This document shows, in pieces, positions 33,050-41,711 of a stretch of DNA of 64,000 nt. The position numbers and the translations under genes are program-made. Origin of the DNA: Reclinomonas americana ATCC 50394 (taxonomy: Eukaryota > Jakobida > Jakobea > Jakobida); assembly GCA_048213135.1 (NCBI GenBank), contig PS015010.1, forward strand, positions 1,240,001-1,304,000, given 5' to 3'. A model generated the notes under the pieces. The model was given only the letters and a program-made list of their open reading frames with translations. It made no database searches and was not told the origin of the DNA. Numbering within the stretch: position 1 is the stretch's first letter; every line of letters begins with the position of its first letter.

Positions 33050-35407
33050 TTAAAACTTCACATTCCAGGTAACGGCAGGAATAATGGGGAACAGCGACAC
33101 CTGTTTGGCCTGTATCTTAAGCGTGCCGTTGTAGGGGCTGCCCGACTGGTCGAAATAGATGAAATAAGGATTTTTACGGCTATAGGCATTGTATACACTG
33201 AACACCCATTCGCTTTTCCACTTGCGGCGGGCATTCTTTTTGGGCGTCAGGATGGCCGACAGATCGAGGCGGTGATAGGAAGGCAGGCGGTATTCGTTGA
33301 TCTTGCTGTACTCCTGGGTAAGTACCCCGTTCACGATATAAAAACGCTGTGGCAGCGTGGCGGCATTACCTGAGCCAAAGACAAAGGCTCCGGACAGGCG
33401 CCATTTCTTGCTCAGTTCATACACAGCCACAATACTCAGGTCATTTCGCCGGTCATACTTGGCCGGGTATTTCTTTCCATCATTCAGATCATCGAATTTG
33501 CGCCAGGTCCAGCTGAGGGTATAACCAATCCAGCCAGTCAGTTTGCCCCGGGCTTTATTCACATAGAATTCGGCCCCGTAGCTCCAGCCTTTACCAAATA
33601 CAAAGGAGTTTTCCGTATCCTCCAGCGAGGTGGGTGCATACCCTTCCTTATATTCGATCTGGTTATTCATATGTTTGTAATAAACTTCAACAGATGTTTC
33701 ATACATATTGTCTTTGAAGTTTTTAAATAATCCGGCGGCGTATAACCAGCTAATCTGTGGGCGGACTTTATAGGTGCTCGGCACCCATATATCGGTAGGT
33801 AACGTAGTGCCGGCATTGCTTACCAGGTGGATGTACTGGAGGTTGCGGGTAACCGAGGCTTTTACTGAAGTCTGGTCATCCAGGGCATACCGGATCGTCA
33901 GCCGGGGTTCAAAACCGCTGTGCGACTTCACCCCCTTCCCTTTGCCAAATACCGTACTGTCGAGGCGGTTACCGTCGGCGTCGGTCTCATATATAGTATA
34001 AGGTCCCACCTGCTGAAACCAGCTGTAGCGGATACCGGCGTTGATCTTCAGTTTTTCGGTCAGTTCCCAGTCGTCCTGTATATAAAGCCCCAGGTCGTGA
34101 GCGTGCTTCACCTGGGCATTGTTGGGCTCAAATACGGTGGAGTCCTGTTTGCCACTTACGACAGATGGCGTGAACCGGTGGTAAGTGTAAATACCGCCAA
34201 ATTTCACCTTGTGTTTCGGGGAGGGGAACCAGTCGAAATCCTGCTTCAGGCTCACATCTCTTATTCCTGATTTTAGCTTGATTTCGAAGTCATTCTGCGC
34301 AGCATTGAAAGTAAAATTATAATCATTATATACGGCAGTAGTGTTGCCGAAAAGACGTTTATTGAACACATGGTTCCACCTGAGGGTGCCGGTACTGTTG
34401 CCCCAGGGAATATTGATAAGAAGGCTTTGCTTGCCATTCGCAAAGTCAAATACATCACGGCCGAAGTAACCGCTCAGGTACAGCCTGTCCTTTTCAGAAA
34501 AACGATAGTTGATCTTGGCATTAAGGTCGTAGAAATAGTAGCCGCTTCCAGAGAACTGGCTCCCTTTCTTAATAAAAGGCTTCGCAATCACGTCAATATA
34601 AGTCCGCCTGCCGGAAACGATGAACGACGCCTTGTTCTTTTTGATAGGCCCCTGTATCGACAGCCGTGAAGCGATCAGTCCCAGCCCGGCATCTACCTGG
34701 AATTTCTGGTTATTGCCTTCTTTCATCGATACATCCAGCACACTGGAAAGGCGACCGCCATACTGCGCAGGCATCCCTCCTTTTATAAGCGACACATTTT
34801 TAATGGCATCGGCATTGAATATGGAGAAGAAGCCAAACAGGTGACCGGTATTGTACACCGGGGCATCGTCGAGCAGGATCAGGTTCTGGTCGGGCCCGCC
34901 ACCGCGTACATACAACCCTGAGCTGCCCTCTCCCGCATTGCGCACGCCCGGGAGGAATTGGATGGTCTTTAAAAGATCCACTTCGCCCAGGAAAGCGGGA
35001 ATTGATTTTATCCTTTCAATGGGCAGGGTGATTTTGCCCATCTGGGCATCTTTTACGTTGGCATCCCGCTTACGGGAGGTTACCACCACTTCCTGTGACA
35101 AGTCAACCCGGGGCAGCATCTCAAAATTAACCTGCTGGTCTTTGCTAAGGTCTACTTCAATGGCCCTGGGCCGGTAACCGATATAGGAGCAGACGAAAAT
35201 ATAGGTACCCTCATCGAGGGTAATGGAATAGAACCCGTACTGGTTACTGTTGATGCCTTTGGACTGACCATTGATGCTCACCGTAGCACCAATGAGGGTT
35301 TCCCCGTTGAGCGAGTCCCGGATATAGCCGCTGAGCGTCACTTTTTTCTGCGCCATCAGCCACACCGGGGCCAGGCATACCAGCAACACAGCGATCAGTT
35401 TTTTCAT
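33050..35407 (-). CDS. TonB-dependent receptor with carboxypeptidase-regulatory-like domain
   Basis: A 785-residue outer-membrane receptor. Signal peptide (1-19, ending LMAQ), carboxypeptidase-regulatory-like domain (about 22-105, VTLSGYIRDSLNGETLIGATVSINGQSKG), a TonB-box region (LSQEVVVTSRKRD), plug (LGEVDLLKTIQFLPGVRNAGEGSSGLYVRGGGPDQNLILLDDAPVYN) and a 22-stranded-type barrel ending in VTWNVKF with a terminal Phe. It takes up a ligand with energy from TonB. The preceding DUF3347 gene (43-base gap) suggests metal, perhaps copper, homeostasis; this is inference. Confidence 0.93.
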   Translation of the reverse strand: MKKLIAVLLVCLAPVWLMAQKKVTLSGYIRDSLNGETLIGATVSINGQSKGINSNQYGFYSITLDEGTYIFVCSYIGYRPRAIEVDLSKDQQVNFEMLPRVDLSQEVVVTSRKRDANVKDAQMGKITLPIERIKSIPAFLGEVDLLKTIQFLPGVRNAGEGSSGLYVRGGGPDQNLILLDDAPVYNTGHLFGFFSIFNADAIKNVSLIKGGMPAQYGGRLSSVLDVSMKEGNNQKFQVDAGLGLIASRLSIQGPIKKNKASFIVSGRRTYIDVIAKPFIKKGSQFSGSGYYFYDLNAKINYRFSEKDRLYLSGYFGRDVFDFANGKQSLLINIPWGNSTGTLRWNHVFNKRLFGNTTAVYNDYNFTFNAAQNDFEIKLKSGIRDVSLKQDFDWFPSPKHKVKFGGIYTYHRFTPSVVSGKQDSTVFEPNNAQVKHAHDLGLYIQDDWELTEKLKINAGIRYSWFQQVGPYTIYETDADGNRLDSTVFGKGKGVKSHSGFEPRLTIRYALDDQTSVKASVTRNLQYIHLVSNAGTTLPTDIWVPSTYKVRPQISWLYAAGLFKNFKDNMYETSVEVYYKHMNNQIEYKEGYAPTSLEDTENSFVFGKGWSYGAEFYVNKARGKLTGWIGYTLSWTWRKFDDLNDGKKYPAKYDRRNDLSIVAVYELSKKWRLSGAFVFGSGNAATLPQRFYIVNGVLTQEYSKINEYRLPSYHRLDLSAILTPKKNARRKWKSEWVFSVYNAYSRKNPYFIYFDQSGSPYNGTLKIQAKQVSLFPIIPAVTWNVKF

Positions 35408-35450
35408 GGTCAGTTTTACTTATCCGGCCGGAATGTACTCCGGCAATGAA

Positions 35451-36065
35451 TTATTGCGCTTTAATCGTATCCTTGGTTTCACCGCAATGCAGCATGGTAC
35501 CCTTGTATTCAGGGTGGTTTTTGCCCAGGTAAGGGTTAATGATCTCTTCCTTGTTGCTGATCCAGTTGGCGCCATTGTCGTCGCCAAAAGCCATCGGGCA
35601 GTTCTGCCAGTACAGCTTCTCCCCCTCATAGTTGATGGTATGCAGGAAGGAGTACAGTTGTTCATTCACCTGGCGGTAATCCATCCGCATTTCCTTGATA
35701 TCCGCCTGTTTGAGCAGGCTGGCGGCATTGGACTTAATATCCTGCAGCGCCGGGCTGGCCGTTTCAAAGATCCCGGCTGTATCTTTTTTCAGTTCGATAA
35801 GGGGTATACTGTCGAGCAGGGCCATAAAATTCCGGCAGGCAGATTTGGCTTTTGCAGTATCGCCATCCACGAAACCGGCGCTCATATCAAAATAAGCATT
35901 CATGGCAATGGTAATACTGCGGTTGAAGCTGTCGGAGTGCTTTTTCAGCGTAATGGGTTGTTGTTTGGGACCACTGTTGTGCGACCCGGCGTTGCTGAAC
36001 TTATACCAGTAAAAACCAACAACGGCGAGCACCAGCAGTAGTAAACCAAGCAATATCTTCTTCAT
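35451..36065 (-). CDS. DUF3347-domain protein, probable metal-related
   Basis: A 204-residue protein with an N-terminal hydrophobic anchor (residues 4-22) and a periplasmic DUF3347 domain. The C-terminus has the diagnostic YWQNCPMAFGDDNGANWISNKEEIINPYLG and then TMLHCGE. The CPM-AF and M-x-x-CG elements supply Cys and Met residues like those of copper-binding proteins. DUF3347 is often attached to or near heavy-metal efflux adaptors, so metal binding is likely but not shown. It is the first gene of a two-gene minus-strand unit with the TonB receptor. The intergenic sequence between ABC-F and this gene is shared by their divergent promoters. Confidence 0.88.
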   Translation of the reverse strand: MKKILLGLLLLVLAVVGFYWYKFSNAGSHNSGPKQQPITLKKHSDSFNRSITIAMNAYFDMSAGFVDGDTAKAKSACRNFMALLDSIPLIELKKDTAGIFETASPALQDIKSNAASLLKQADIKEMRMDYRQVNEQLYSFLHTINYEGEKLYWQNCPMAFGDDNGANWISNKEEIINPYLGKNHPEYKGTMLHCGETKDTIKAQ

Positions 36066-36208
36066 GGATGATTATTTTTTTTTACAAATCTAGCTACTCG
36101 CAGCCAACCAACCGCTCCGGCAGTGGAAATTCTGTATTGTTCCGGGGTATTTACGTGTTAACTTTTATAACGGTTCACTTCCTTCATCTTAATAAAGGCC
36201 GATAATCG

Positions 36209-36216
36209 TATTTTTG
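36209..36216 (+). promoter_or_regulatory. TAnnTTTG promoter box, ABC-F gene
   Basis: TATTTTTG ends only 7 bases before ATG 36224. The message would have almost no leader, with transcription starting within a few bases of the start codon. Confidence 0.6.
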
Positions 36217-36223
36217 CGGCCTT

Positions 36224-38191
36224 ATGTTACTAGGATTACAGAATGTTACTTTCGAATTTGGCGCACGGACGATTGTTGCCGACGCTACCTGGCATATTCA
36301 GCCCAACGAACGCATTGGTCTTATCGGGTATAACGGTACCGGCAAATCAACGATATTAAAAGTACTCACCGGCCAGTACTCTCCCAGCAAGGGTACAGTT
36401 GAGAAAGGCAGGGAAACCACTATTGGCTTCCTGCACCAGGACCTGCTGAGTTTTGATACCAATGAATCCATCTTCCAGGTGGCGCTCAATGCCTTTGGCC
36501 GTGTACTGGAAGTAGAAAAGGAAATTGAACGCGTGGGAAAAGAGCTGGAGCAAACCGGCGATGAACAACTGGCGCACCAGTATGCCGATCTCCTGCACGA
36601 ACTGGAAGTGCTTGACGGTTATAATATCCACCACAAAACAGAAGAGATACTGCAGGGGCTGGGTTTTGCCAATGCCGACCTGCAGAAACCTTATAAACAA
36701 TTCAGTGGTGGCTGGCGTATGCGGGTGTTGCTGGCCAAGATGATCCTTATGCACCCCGACGTACTCCTGCTCGATGAACCGACGAACCACCTTGACCTGC
36801 CCAGTATTGAATGGCTGGAAAAATACCTGCAGCATTACCAGGGCGCCGTGGTGATCGTAAGCCACGACCGTTATTTCCTGGACCGCATGGTAACCAAAAT
36901 TGTAGAGGTATACCAGCAGGAGCTGCACTTCTATACCGGCAATTATACTTTTTACCAGGCAGAGAAAGCCCAGCGCATCGATATACAGCAGAAAGCATAC
37001 GAAAACCAACAGGACTTCATACGCCAGCAGGAACGCGTTGTAGAACGGTTTAAAGCGAAAGCCAGCAAAGCCGCCATGGCGCAGAGCATCATCAAACGGC
37101 TCGACAAACTGGAAAGGATTGAGAGCGTGGAGCTGGAACGTCCCAATATCAAGATCAATTTCAGGATCGATAAACAACCCGGCCGCATACTGTGTACGTT
37201 GAAAGATATCGGCAAACGTTTCGGCGAAATGACGATACTTGAAAATGCCTCGTCGGAGATCAGCCGCGGTGATAAGATCGCCCTGATTGGTGCCAATGGT
37301 AAGGGTAAGTCTACCCTGCTGCGCATCATTGCCGATACCGAACCCTTCACCGGTGAAAGGATCGGCGGGCATAATGTAGAAACCTCTTTCTATGCCCAGC
37401 ACCAGCTGGAAGCGCTTGGCCTGGAGAATAACCTGGTGGAAGAAATGCAGGCAGCCCGCAGCGGCAAGAACGACCTGGAATTACGAACGCTGCTGGGATG
37501 TTTCCTTTTCGGCGGCGATGAAGTGGAGAAAAAGATCAAAGTACTGAGCGGTGGTGAGAAGGCACGTGTGGCACTGGCCAAGACCATTGTCAGCAAGGCC
37601 AACTTCCTCCTGCTTGATGAACCTACCAACCACCTGGATATGCACTCGGTTGAACTGCTGATTGAAGCACTCAACAAGTACGAAGGCAGTTTTGTACTGG
37701 TAAGTCACGATCGTTATTTCATCAGCCAGACAGCCAACAAAATATGGGAGATCGTTGATCATTCCATCGTTGAATTCAAAGGCACTTACGCGGAATGGGA
37801 AGAGTGGAAAGCAAGAAGAGAGGCCGCGGCAAAAGCATCGGCACCTGTACCTGTAACGGCAAAAACGATCGTTGCGGAGAAGAAGGAAGTGCCTCTTGAA
37901 AAAAAGCAACCTGAGCCTGTGGCCGAAGCCAAAAACCAGGCCATTGATAAGGAACAGAAAAAAGCCATCCAGAAACAACGTAACCGTTTTCAGCAACTGG
38001 AAACCCTTATTGCAGAGTTACAGGCAAAGAAAACCCAACTTGAAGCAGACCTGGCCTCACCGGATGTATTCAGTGATAAAACAAAATTCCAGGCTACCGA
38101 ATCCGCCTATTCAAAGCTGCAGGCTGATCTCACTGAAGCCAATAAAGAATATGAAGAAGTATTTGAGAAATTGATGGAACTGGAAGGCTAA
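36224..38191 (+). CDS. ABC-F family ATP-binding protein (Uup/YheS-like)
   Basis: A 655-residue soluble twin ABC protein. First cassette: Walker A GYNGTGKST at 35-43, signature SGGWRMRV, then Walker B LLLDEPTNHLD. A linker with KAEKAQRIDIQQKAYENQ-type residues follows (the ABC_tran_Xtn region). The second cassette has GANGKGKST at about 354-362, LSGGEKARVALAK and LLLDEPTNHLD. A charged coiled-coil C-terminal tail (about 575-655) completes the Uup-like layout. ABC-F proteins bind the ribosomal E site and rescue stalled translation; some give antibiotic resistance. There is no membrane domain. It is monocistronic, with a terminator at 38224. Confidence 0.95.
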   Translation: MLLGLQNVTFEFGARTIVADATWHIQPNERIGLIGYNGTGKSTILKVLTGQYSPSKGTVEKGRETTIGFLHQDLLSFDTNESIFQVALNAFGRVLEVEKEIERVGKELEQTGDEQLAHQYADLLHELEVLDGYNIHHKTEEILQGLGFANADLQKPYKQFSGGWRMRVLLAKMILMHPDVLLLDEPTNHLDLPSIEWLEKYLQHYQGAVVIVSHDRYFLDRMVTKIVEVYQQELHFYTGNYTFYQAEKAQRIDIQQKAYENQQDFIRQQERVVERFKAKASKAAMAQSIIKRLDKLERIESVELERPNIKINFRIDKQPGRILCTLKDIGKRFGEMTILENASSEISRGDKIALIGANGKGKSTLLRIIADTEPFTGERIGGHNVETSFYAQHQLEALGLENNLVEEMQAARSGKNDLELRTLLGCFLFGGDEVEKKIKVLSGGEKARVALAKTIVSKANFLLLDEPTNHLDMHSVELLIEALNKYEGSFVLVSHDRYFISQTANKIWEIVDHSIVEFKGTYAEWEEWKARREAAAKASAPVPVTAKTIVAEKKEVPLEKKQPEPVAEAKNQAIDKEQKKAIQKQRNRFQQLETLIAELQAKKTQLEADLASPDVFSDKTKFQATESAYSKLQADLTEANKEYEEVFEKLMELEG

Positions 38192-38223
38192 TGTCAGTTT
38201 GATTATAAGATCTTTTGATAATG

Positions 38224-38253
38224 AAAGACCCCGCAAAAGCCGGGGTCTTTTTT
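38224..38253 (+). terminator. Terminator of the ABC-F gene
   Basis: A 10-bp stem AAAGACCCCG/CGGGGTCTTT (38224-38250) with a T run, 32 bases past the stop. Confidence 0.9.
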
Positions 38254-38331
38254 ATTGAAGCCCTTTGATCACAGATATCCCAATTGTGAATGGTGCAGGT
38301 CAAATCTATGAGTTATATACAATAAAAAGCG

Positions 38332-38456
38332 CGACGACGTACGTTACGTTACGTTAGTTACGTTACGTTAACTTAACGTTAACGTTAATTATTACGTTAC
38401 GTACTTACTTACCTTACCTTACCTTCGTTACTTCGTCGTCGTCGTCGTCGTACGTT
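38332..38456. other. Low-complexity tract beside an assembly gap, probable flow-order sequencing artefact
   Basis: About 125 bases of ACGTT, ACTT, CGT words. Every step follows the cycle T, A, C, G with at most two skips, the dinucleotides CA, GC and TG never occur, and no base runs beyond two. This is what a degraded read from a T-A-C-G flow sequencer would yield at a contig end. It has no credible genetic content. The surrounding gene-free stretch 38192-38521 otherwise holds only two hairpins and the gap. Confidence 0.8.
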
Positions 38457-38476
38457 NNNNNNNNNNNNNNNNNNNN
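38457..38476. other. Assembly gap of 20 N
   Basis: Unresolved bases, probably placed by convention and not a measured length. It directly adjoins a GC-rich hairpin at 38477. Confidence 1.
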
Positions 38477-38500
38477 GCCCCGGATAAACCGGGGCTTTTT
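38477..38500. terminator. Hairpin at gap edge, likely terminator of the ompA-like gene
   Basis: GCCCCGG-ATAAA-CCGGGGC then TTTTT on the plus strand. The matching T run that would serve the minus-strand OmpA-family gene (stop 38522) would fall inside the gap. Confidence 0.65.
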
Positions 38501-38521
38501 ATTGTATAGTTAATCAAACTA

Positions 38522-39871
38522 TTAGTAGTTCTTAACCGCCATTTCTACCCTCCTGTTTTTGGCACGGCCGGCAGCAGTTTTGTTGTCTGCTACTGGTTTG
38601 TCCTGGCCATAACCGGCTGAGCTCAGGCGAGCATCGCTGATACCTTTGCTGGTCAGGTAAGCTTTAACAGAAGCAGCACGGGCTTCAGACAGGGTTTGGT
38701 TCTTGTCTGGTTTACCGGTGTTGTCAGTATGACCGCTGATATCCACTTTGTAAGTTGGATTTTCGTTCAGGATCGCTACTACGCTGTTCAGGGAAGCGAA
38801 TGATTTTGGCAGCAGTTTAGAGCTACCGGTTGCAAAGAATACATTCTGTGCAGCCCTGTTCACTTTTTTGATGATCTCTTCGCTGATCACAGGACAACCG
38901 TAGTTAGAAGCAGGTCCTTTTTCGTTGATACATTTATCTTCTTCGTCGTTAACTCCGTCACCATCCGTATCTGGGATTGGGCAACCCTGATAACGGGCTA
39001 CACCTGGTACAGTAGGACATTTATCCTGTTCGTCGTTGATACCATCTTTATCCGTATCAGGGATAGGACAACCCTGGTAGCGGGCCAGACCAGCTACATC
39101 AGGACATTTGTCGTCGCCGTCAGCGATACCGTCACCATCACGGTCAGGGCAACCTTGGAGAGCAGCCAGACCCGGAGTGTCAGGGCATTTGTCATCTACG
39201 TCAAGAACGCCGTCACCGTCACGATCTTTTGGAGGTTCTGGTGCTGGTGGTGGCGGTGGAGGTGGTGGGGTTACCACTTTCTCTTTGCCGATGTTCTGAG
39301 CCAGACCTATAGAATAGAACAGGTTGTCGCCCAGATTTTTCTTAACCAGGGTGAATTTGTATTGAGCCTGAACGAACAGGTAAGTAATGTTGTTGAAGTT
39401 AACCTGCAGACCACCGCCGGCTGGTACATAAGCAGCCACTTTGTCGTTATACAGGCCGGCACCGATACCTGCAGTCAGGAAAGGTGCAAACAGGGCGTCA
39501 TCACGGAAAGGACGCAGATTCAGGGTTGGTTCCAGTTCAATGCCGATTTCGGTTTTACCGATGGTACCGTGATAGATAGCACTATAATCGTAGAACATAG
39601 CATTAGCCTTAACAGAGAAGTCGAGTTTTTGGCTCAAACCTTTCCACCAGGAAACAGAGAGGCCTTTGGCCATATCCCTTACTTTGCTGTAAACTTTTCC
39701 TGTGATCGGGTCTTTGATACCCAGCGGAGCTTTAAAATCGGCCATATTGTAGTGGATGCCGAAAAGCGATCCCTTCACGCCGTCTGTCGTCTTATTCTTC
39801 TTCGCCTTTTGTGCGAATGCTCCTGACGCCAGAAGGATTGCTGCCAGAACTAATGATAGTTTTTGTTTCAT
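38522..39871 (-). CDS. OmpA-family outer-membrane protein with TSP3-like repeats
   Basis: A 449-residue protein counted from ATG 39871, with signal peptide MKQKLSLVLAAILLASGAFAQ. It has an N-terminal beta-barrel domain (about 30-190), a proline linker, then about four calcium-type thrombospondin type 3 repeats (DRDGDGVLDVDDKCPD, DTDKDGINDEQDKCP and similar, about 215-310). The C-terminal OmpA domain (about 340-449) has FFATGSSKLLPKSFASLN, SGHTDNTGKPDKNQTLSEARAASV and GRAKNRRVEM, the peptidoglycan-binding core. It anchors the outer membrane to the cell wall. The promoter at 39911-39942 rules out an earlier ATG, which lies in the -7 box. Confidence 0.95.
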   Translation of the reverse strand: MKQKLSLVLAAILLASGAFAQKAKKNKTTDGVKGSLFGIHYNMADFKAPLGIKDPITGKVYSKVRDMAKGLSVSWWKGLSQKLDFSVKANAMFYDYSAIYHGTIGKTEIGIELEPTLNLRPFRDDALFAPFLTAGIGAGLYNDKVAAYVPAGGGLQVNFNNITYLFVQAQYKFTLVKKNLGDNLFYSIGLAQNIGKEKVVTPPPPPPPPAPEPPKDRDGDGVLDVDDKCPDTPGLAALQGCPDRDGDGIADGDDKCPDVAGLARYQGCPIPDTDKDGINDEQDKCPTVPGVARYQGCPIPDTDGDGVNDEEDKCINEKGPASNYGCPVISEEIIKKVNRAAQNVFFATGSSKLLPKSFASLNSVVAILNENPTYKVDISGHTDNTGKPDKNQTLSEARAASVKAYLTSKGISDARLSSAGYGQDKPVADNKTAAGRAKNRRVEMAVKNY

Positions 39872-39910
39872 AAACTTTAATTTGATTAAAATTTTATCAG
39901 TGATATTATG

Positions 39911-39942
39911 CAAATATAATGTTAAATTAATGGAAGAACAAA
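39911..39942 (-). promoter_or_regulatory. Full Bacteroidota promoter (TTTG-N20-TATATTTG), ompA-like gene
   Basis: The minus strand reads TTTG with 20 bases of spacing (counting from TTG) then TATATTTG, both boxes at consensus. The start codon is 40 bases downstream. It is the best promoter match in the window, fitting an abundant membrane protein. Confidence 0.8.
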
Positions 39943-39982
39943 ATTTGCAAATATTTTTATTCCACGCTAAAGTAAAACAAAA

Positions 39983-41398
39983 TCAGACATTTACAAGTTT
40001 CCAACGCCCTTTTTTGAATATTATGATGCAAACTATTGCCAGAATAGATTCTGCTATGCCGATAGCGATGTATACCCCTTTTGAACCCAGCCCGGCTGTT
40101 TTGGCCAGGAGGTAGGCCAGCGGTATCTGGATGGCCCAGAAAGCGACCAGGTTAATGTAGGTCGGCGTGCGGGTGTCCCCTGCCCCGTTAAAGGCCTGGC
40201 TGATGATCATCCCGTAAGCGAAAAACATGTACCCGATGGAGAGGATATGCAGGCAGCGGGTGCCTTCCGCGACAGCTACTTTATCCTGGATAAAAAACAG
40301 CATCAGGTTCTCTCCGAAAAAGAAAAATACAAGGCTTACCAGGGCAAAAAAACAGAGCGTGATAAACGCGGTCCGCCATACCGATAATTCAGCCCTGTCC
40401 GGCTGACGGGCCCCAAGGTTCTGCCCTACCAGTGTCGCCGCGGCATTGGCCAGTCCCCACGCGGGTAAGATCGTGAATATGCAGATCCTTATAGCGGTGA
40501 TGTAACCGGAAGTAACTTCAGGACCTGAAGACGCTATGATACGGGCCAGGAATATCCAGCTGCAACTGCCAATAATAAACTGGAACATACCGCCGGAAGA
40601 TGTGGTCAATATGGCACGGATGATGTCCAGTTCGGGTTTCAGTCGGCCCCTTAATTTTACCAGTGCGGCTTTCCCGTTATACAGGTGATAGAACTGGTAT
40701 AATACACCACAGGTACGGCCGATGGTAGTGGACACCGCCGCTCCCATAACACCCATGTGCGGAAAAGGCCCGATACCCCTGATCAGTAAAGGATCAAGTA
40801 CGATATTGATGCCATTGGCCAGCAGTAAAGATTTCATGGCGATGGACGCGTTACCAACCCCCCTGAAAATAGCGTTGTTGATGAAGAGCAGCATGATCAC
40901 CACATTACCCGTCAGCATGATCTGTGTAAACCGGTAATTCTCATCGGCAATCTTTGGTGTGGCTCCCATAAACAACAGTATCTCCCTTGAAAAAAAGAAA
41001 CCGGTAACACTGATGACCAGCGAAAAAAGAATACCTACGATCAGGGCCTGTTTGCCTACTTCCGCCGCTGCCTCAAAATTCTTTTCGCCGGCTCTTCGTG
41101 CAACCAGTGCCGTTACCCCTATGGAAAGTCCCCAGGCCACAGAATAAAGAATAGTAAGAGAAGCTTCTGTCAGCCCCACCGTAGTGGTGGCATCCACGCC
41201 CTCCTTGTTGACAAAATAAATATCCACGATCGCGAAAAGCGCTTCCAGCACCATTTCTATGACCATGGGTACAGCCAGCAGGAAGATGGCTTTGTTGATG
41301 CTTCCGCTGGTGTAATCGTGCTCACCGCCCAGAACGGCTTTTTTGAGCAATTGAAAAATTGAAACAGGTTTATGCTGTTGCTGTTGTATCTCAGACAT
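39983..41398 (-). CDS. MATE-family efflux transporter
   Basis: A 471-residue integral membrane protein with 12 predicted helices and the two MatE halves (about 30-190 and 255-420). It contains ALFAIVDIYFVNK, AWGLSIGVTALVARRAGE, NNAIFRGVGNASIAM and WGLANAAATLVGQNLGA, the classic MATE patterns. It exports cationic or other small molecules in exchange for Na+ or H+. The substrate is unknown. Single gene; the promoter box at 41560-41567 leaves a long leader. It ends 111 bases from the OmpA-like start. Confidence 0.94.
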   Translation of the reverse strand: MSEIQQQQHKPVSIFQLLKKAVLGGEHDYTSGSINKAIFLLAVPMVIEMVLEALFAIVDIYFVNKEGVDATTTVGLTEASLTILYSVAWGLSIGVTALVARRAGEKNFEAAAEVGKQALIVGILFSLVISVTGFFFSREILLFMGATPKIADENYRFTQIMLTGNVVIMLLFINNAIFRGVGNASIAMKSLLLANGINIVLDPLLIRGIGPFPHMGVMGAAVSTTIGRTCGVLYQFYHLYNGKAALVKLRGRLKPELDIIRAILTTSSGGMFQFIIGSCSWIFLARIIASSGPEVTSGYITAIRICIFTILPAWGLANAAATLVGQNLGARQPDRAELSVWRTAFITLCFFALVSLVFFFFGENLMLFFIQDKVAVAEGTRCLHILSIGYMFFAYGMIISQAFNGAGDTRTPTYINLVAFWAIQIPLAYLLAKTAGLGSKGVYIAIGIAESILAIVCIIIFKKGRWKLVNV

Positions 41399-41559
41399 GA
41401 TTGAAATAAAATTGACTAAAAATAATAAATGAACAGGACGATTGCCCGGTACGGGAACGGCTTAAGGATGATCGGGCATAAGAAAAGAACAGCGGTTGAC
41501 GGCTGTTATTGATTTCCTTAAGCGCAGTTAGAACTTCATATTCGTATAATTGAGGAAAA

Positions 41560-41567
41560 CAAATGTA
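41560..41567 (-). promoter_or_regulatory. TAnnTTTG promoter box, MATE gene
   Basis: TACATTTG on the minus strand, 161 bases before ATG 41398. The leader would be long. No -33 box at the normal spacing. Confidence 0.35.
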
Positions 41568-41654
41568 GGCGTTAATTCCGGATTGCAGATTAAAAAATCA
41601 GGAGATGAGGATTATTTTCCATGCCGCTTGCCGGGGATTTGCAGGTACCAGGCA

Positions 41655-41684
41655 AAATAAAAAGTCCCCGCTACGGAGACTTTT
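41655..41684 (-). terminator. Terminator of the PKD-like lipoprotein gene
   Basis: AAAAGTC-x-CCG / CGG-x-GACTTTT stem, then TTTATTTT on the minus strand; 27 bases past the stop. Confidence 0.8.
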
Positions 41685-41711
41685 ATTGATGATGCTTTGG
41701 AGTATGCTGAA

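Larger units (their letters stand above)
41399..41711. other. Intergenic region, promoter-bearing
   Basis: These 313 bases hold no coding frame. A TACATTTG box (41560-41567, minus strand) could serve the MATE gene 162 bases away. The terminator of the next lipoprotein gene is at 41655-41684. Confidence 0.55.

Noticed and set aside
36356-37402. A 348-codon minus-strand open frame within the ABC-F gene
   Set aside because: A frame shadow of a complete ABC-F protein; no signal, motif or promoter.
38332-38456. Possible new satellite, telomere-like or CRISPR-type repeat
   Set aside because: No fixed unit length, and the order-of-bases rule with missing dinucleotides fits a sequencing artefact at a gap better.
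38914-39240. Repeated DNA in the OmpA-like gene resembling a tandem array
   Set aside because: It is explained by coding TSP3-like calcium repeats in one continuous reading frame.
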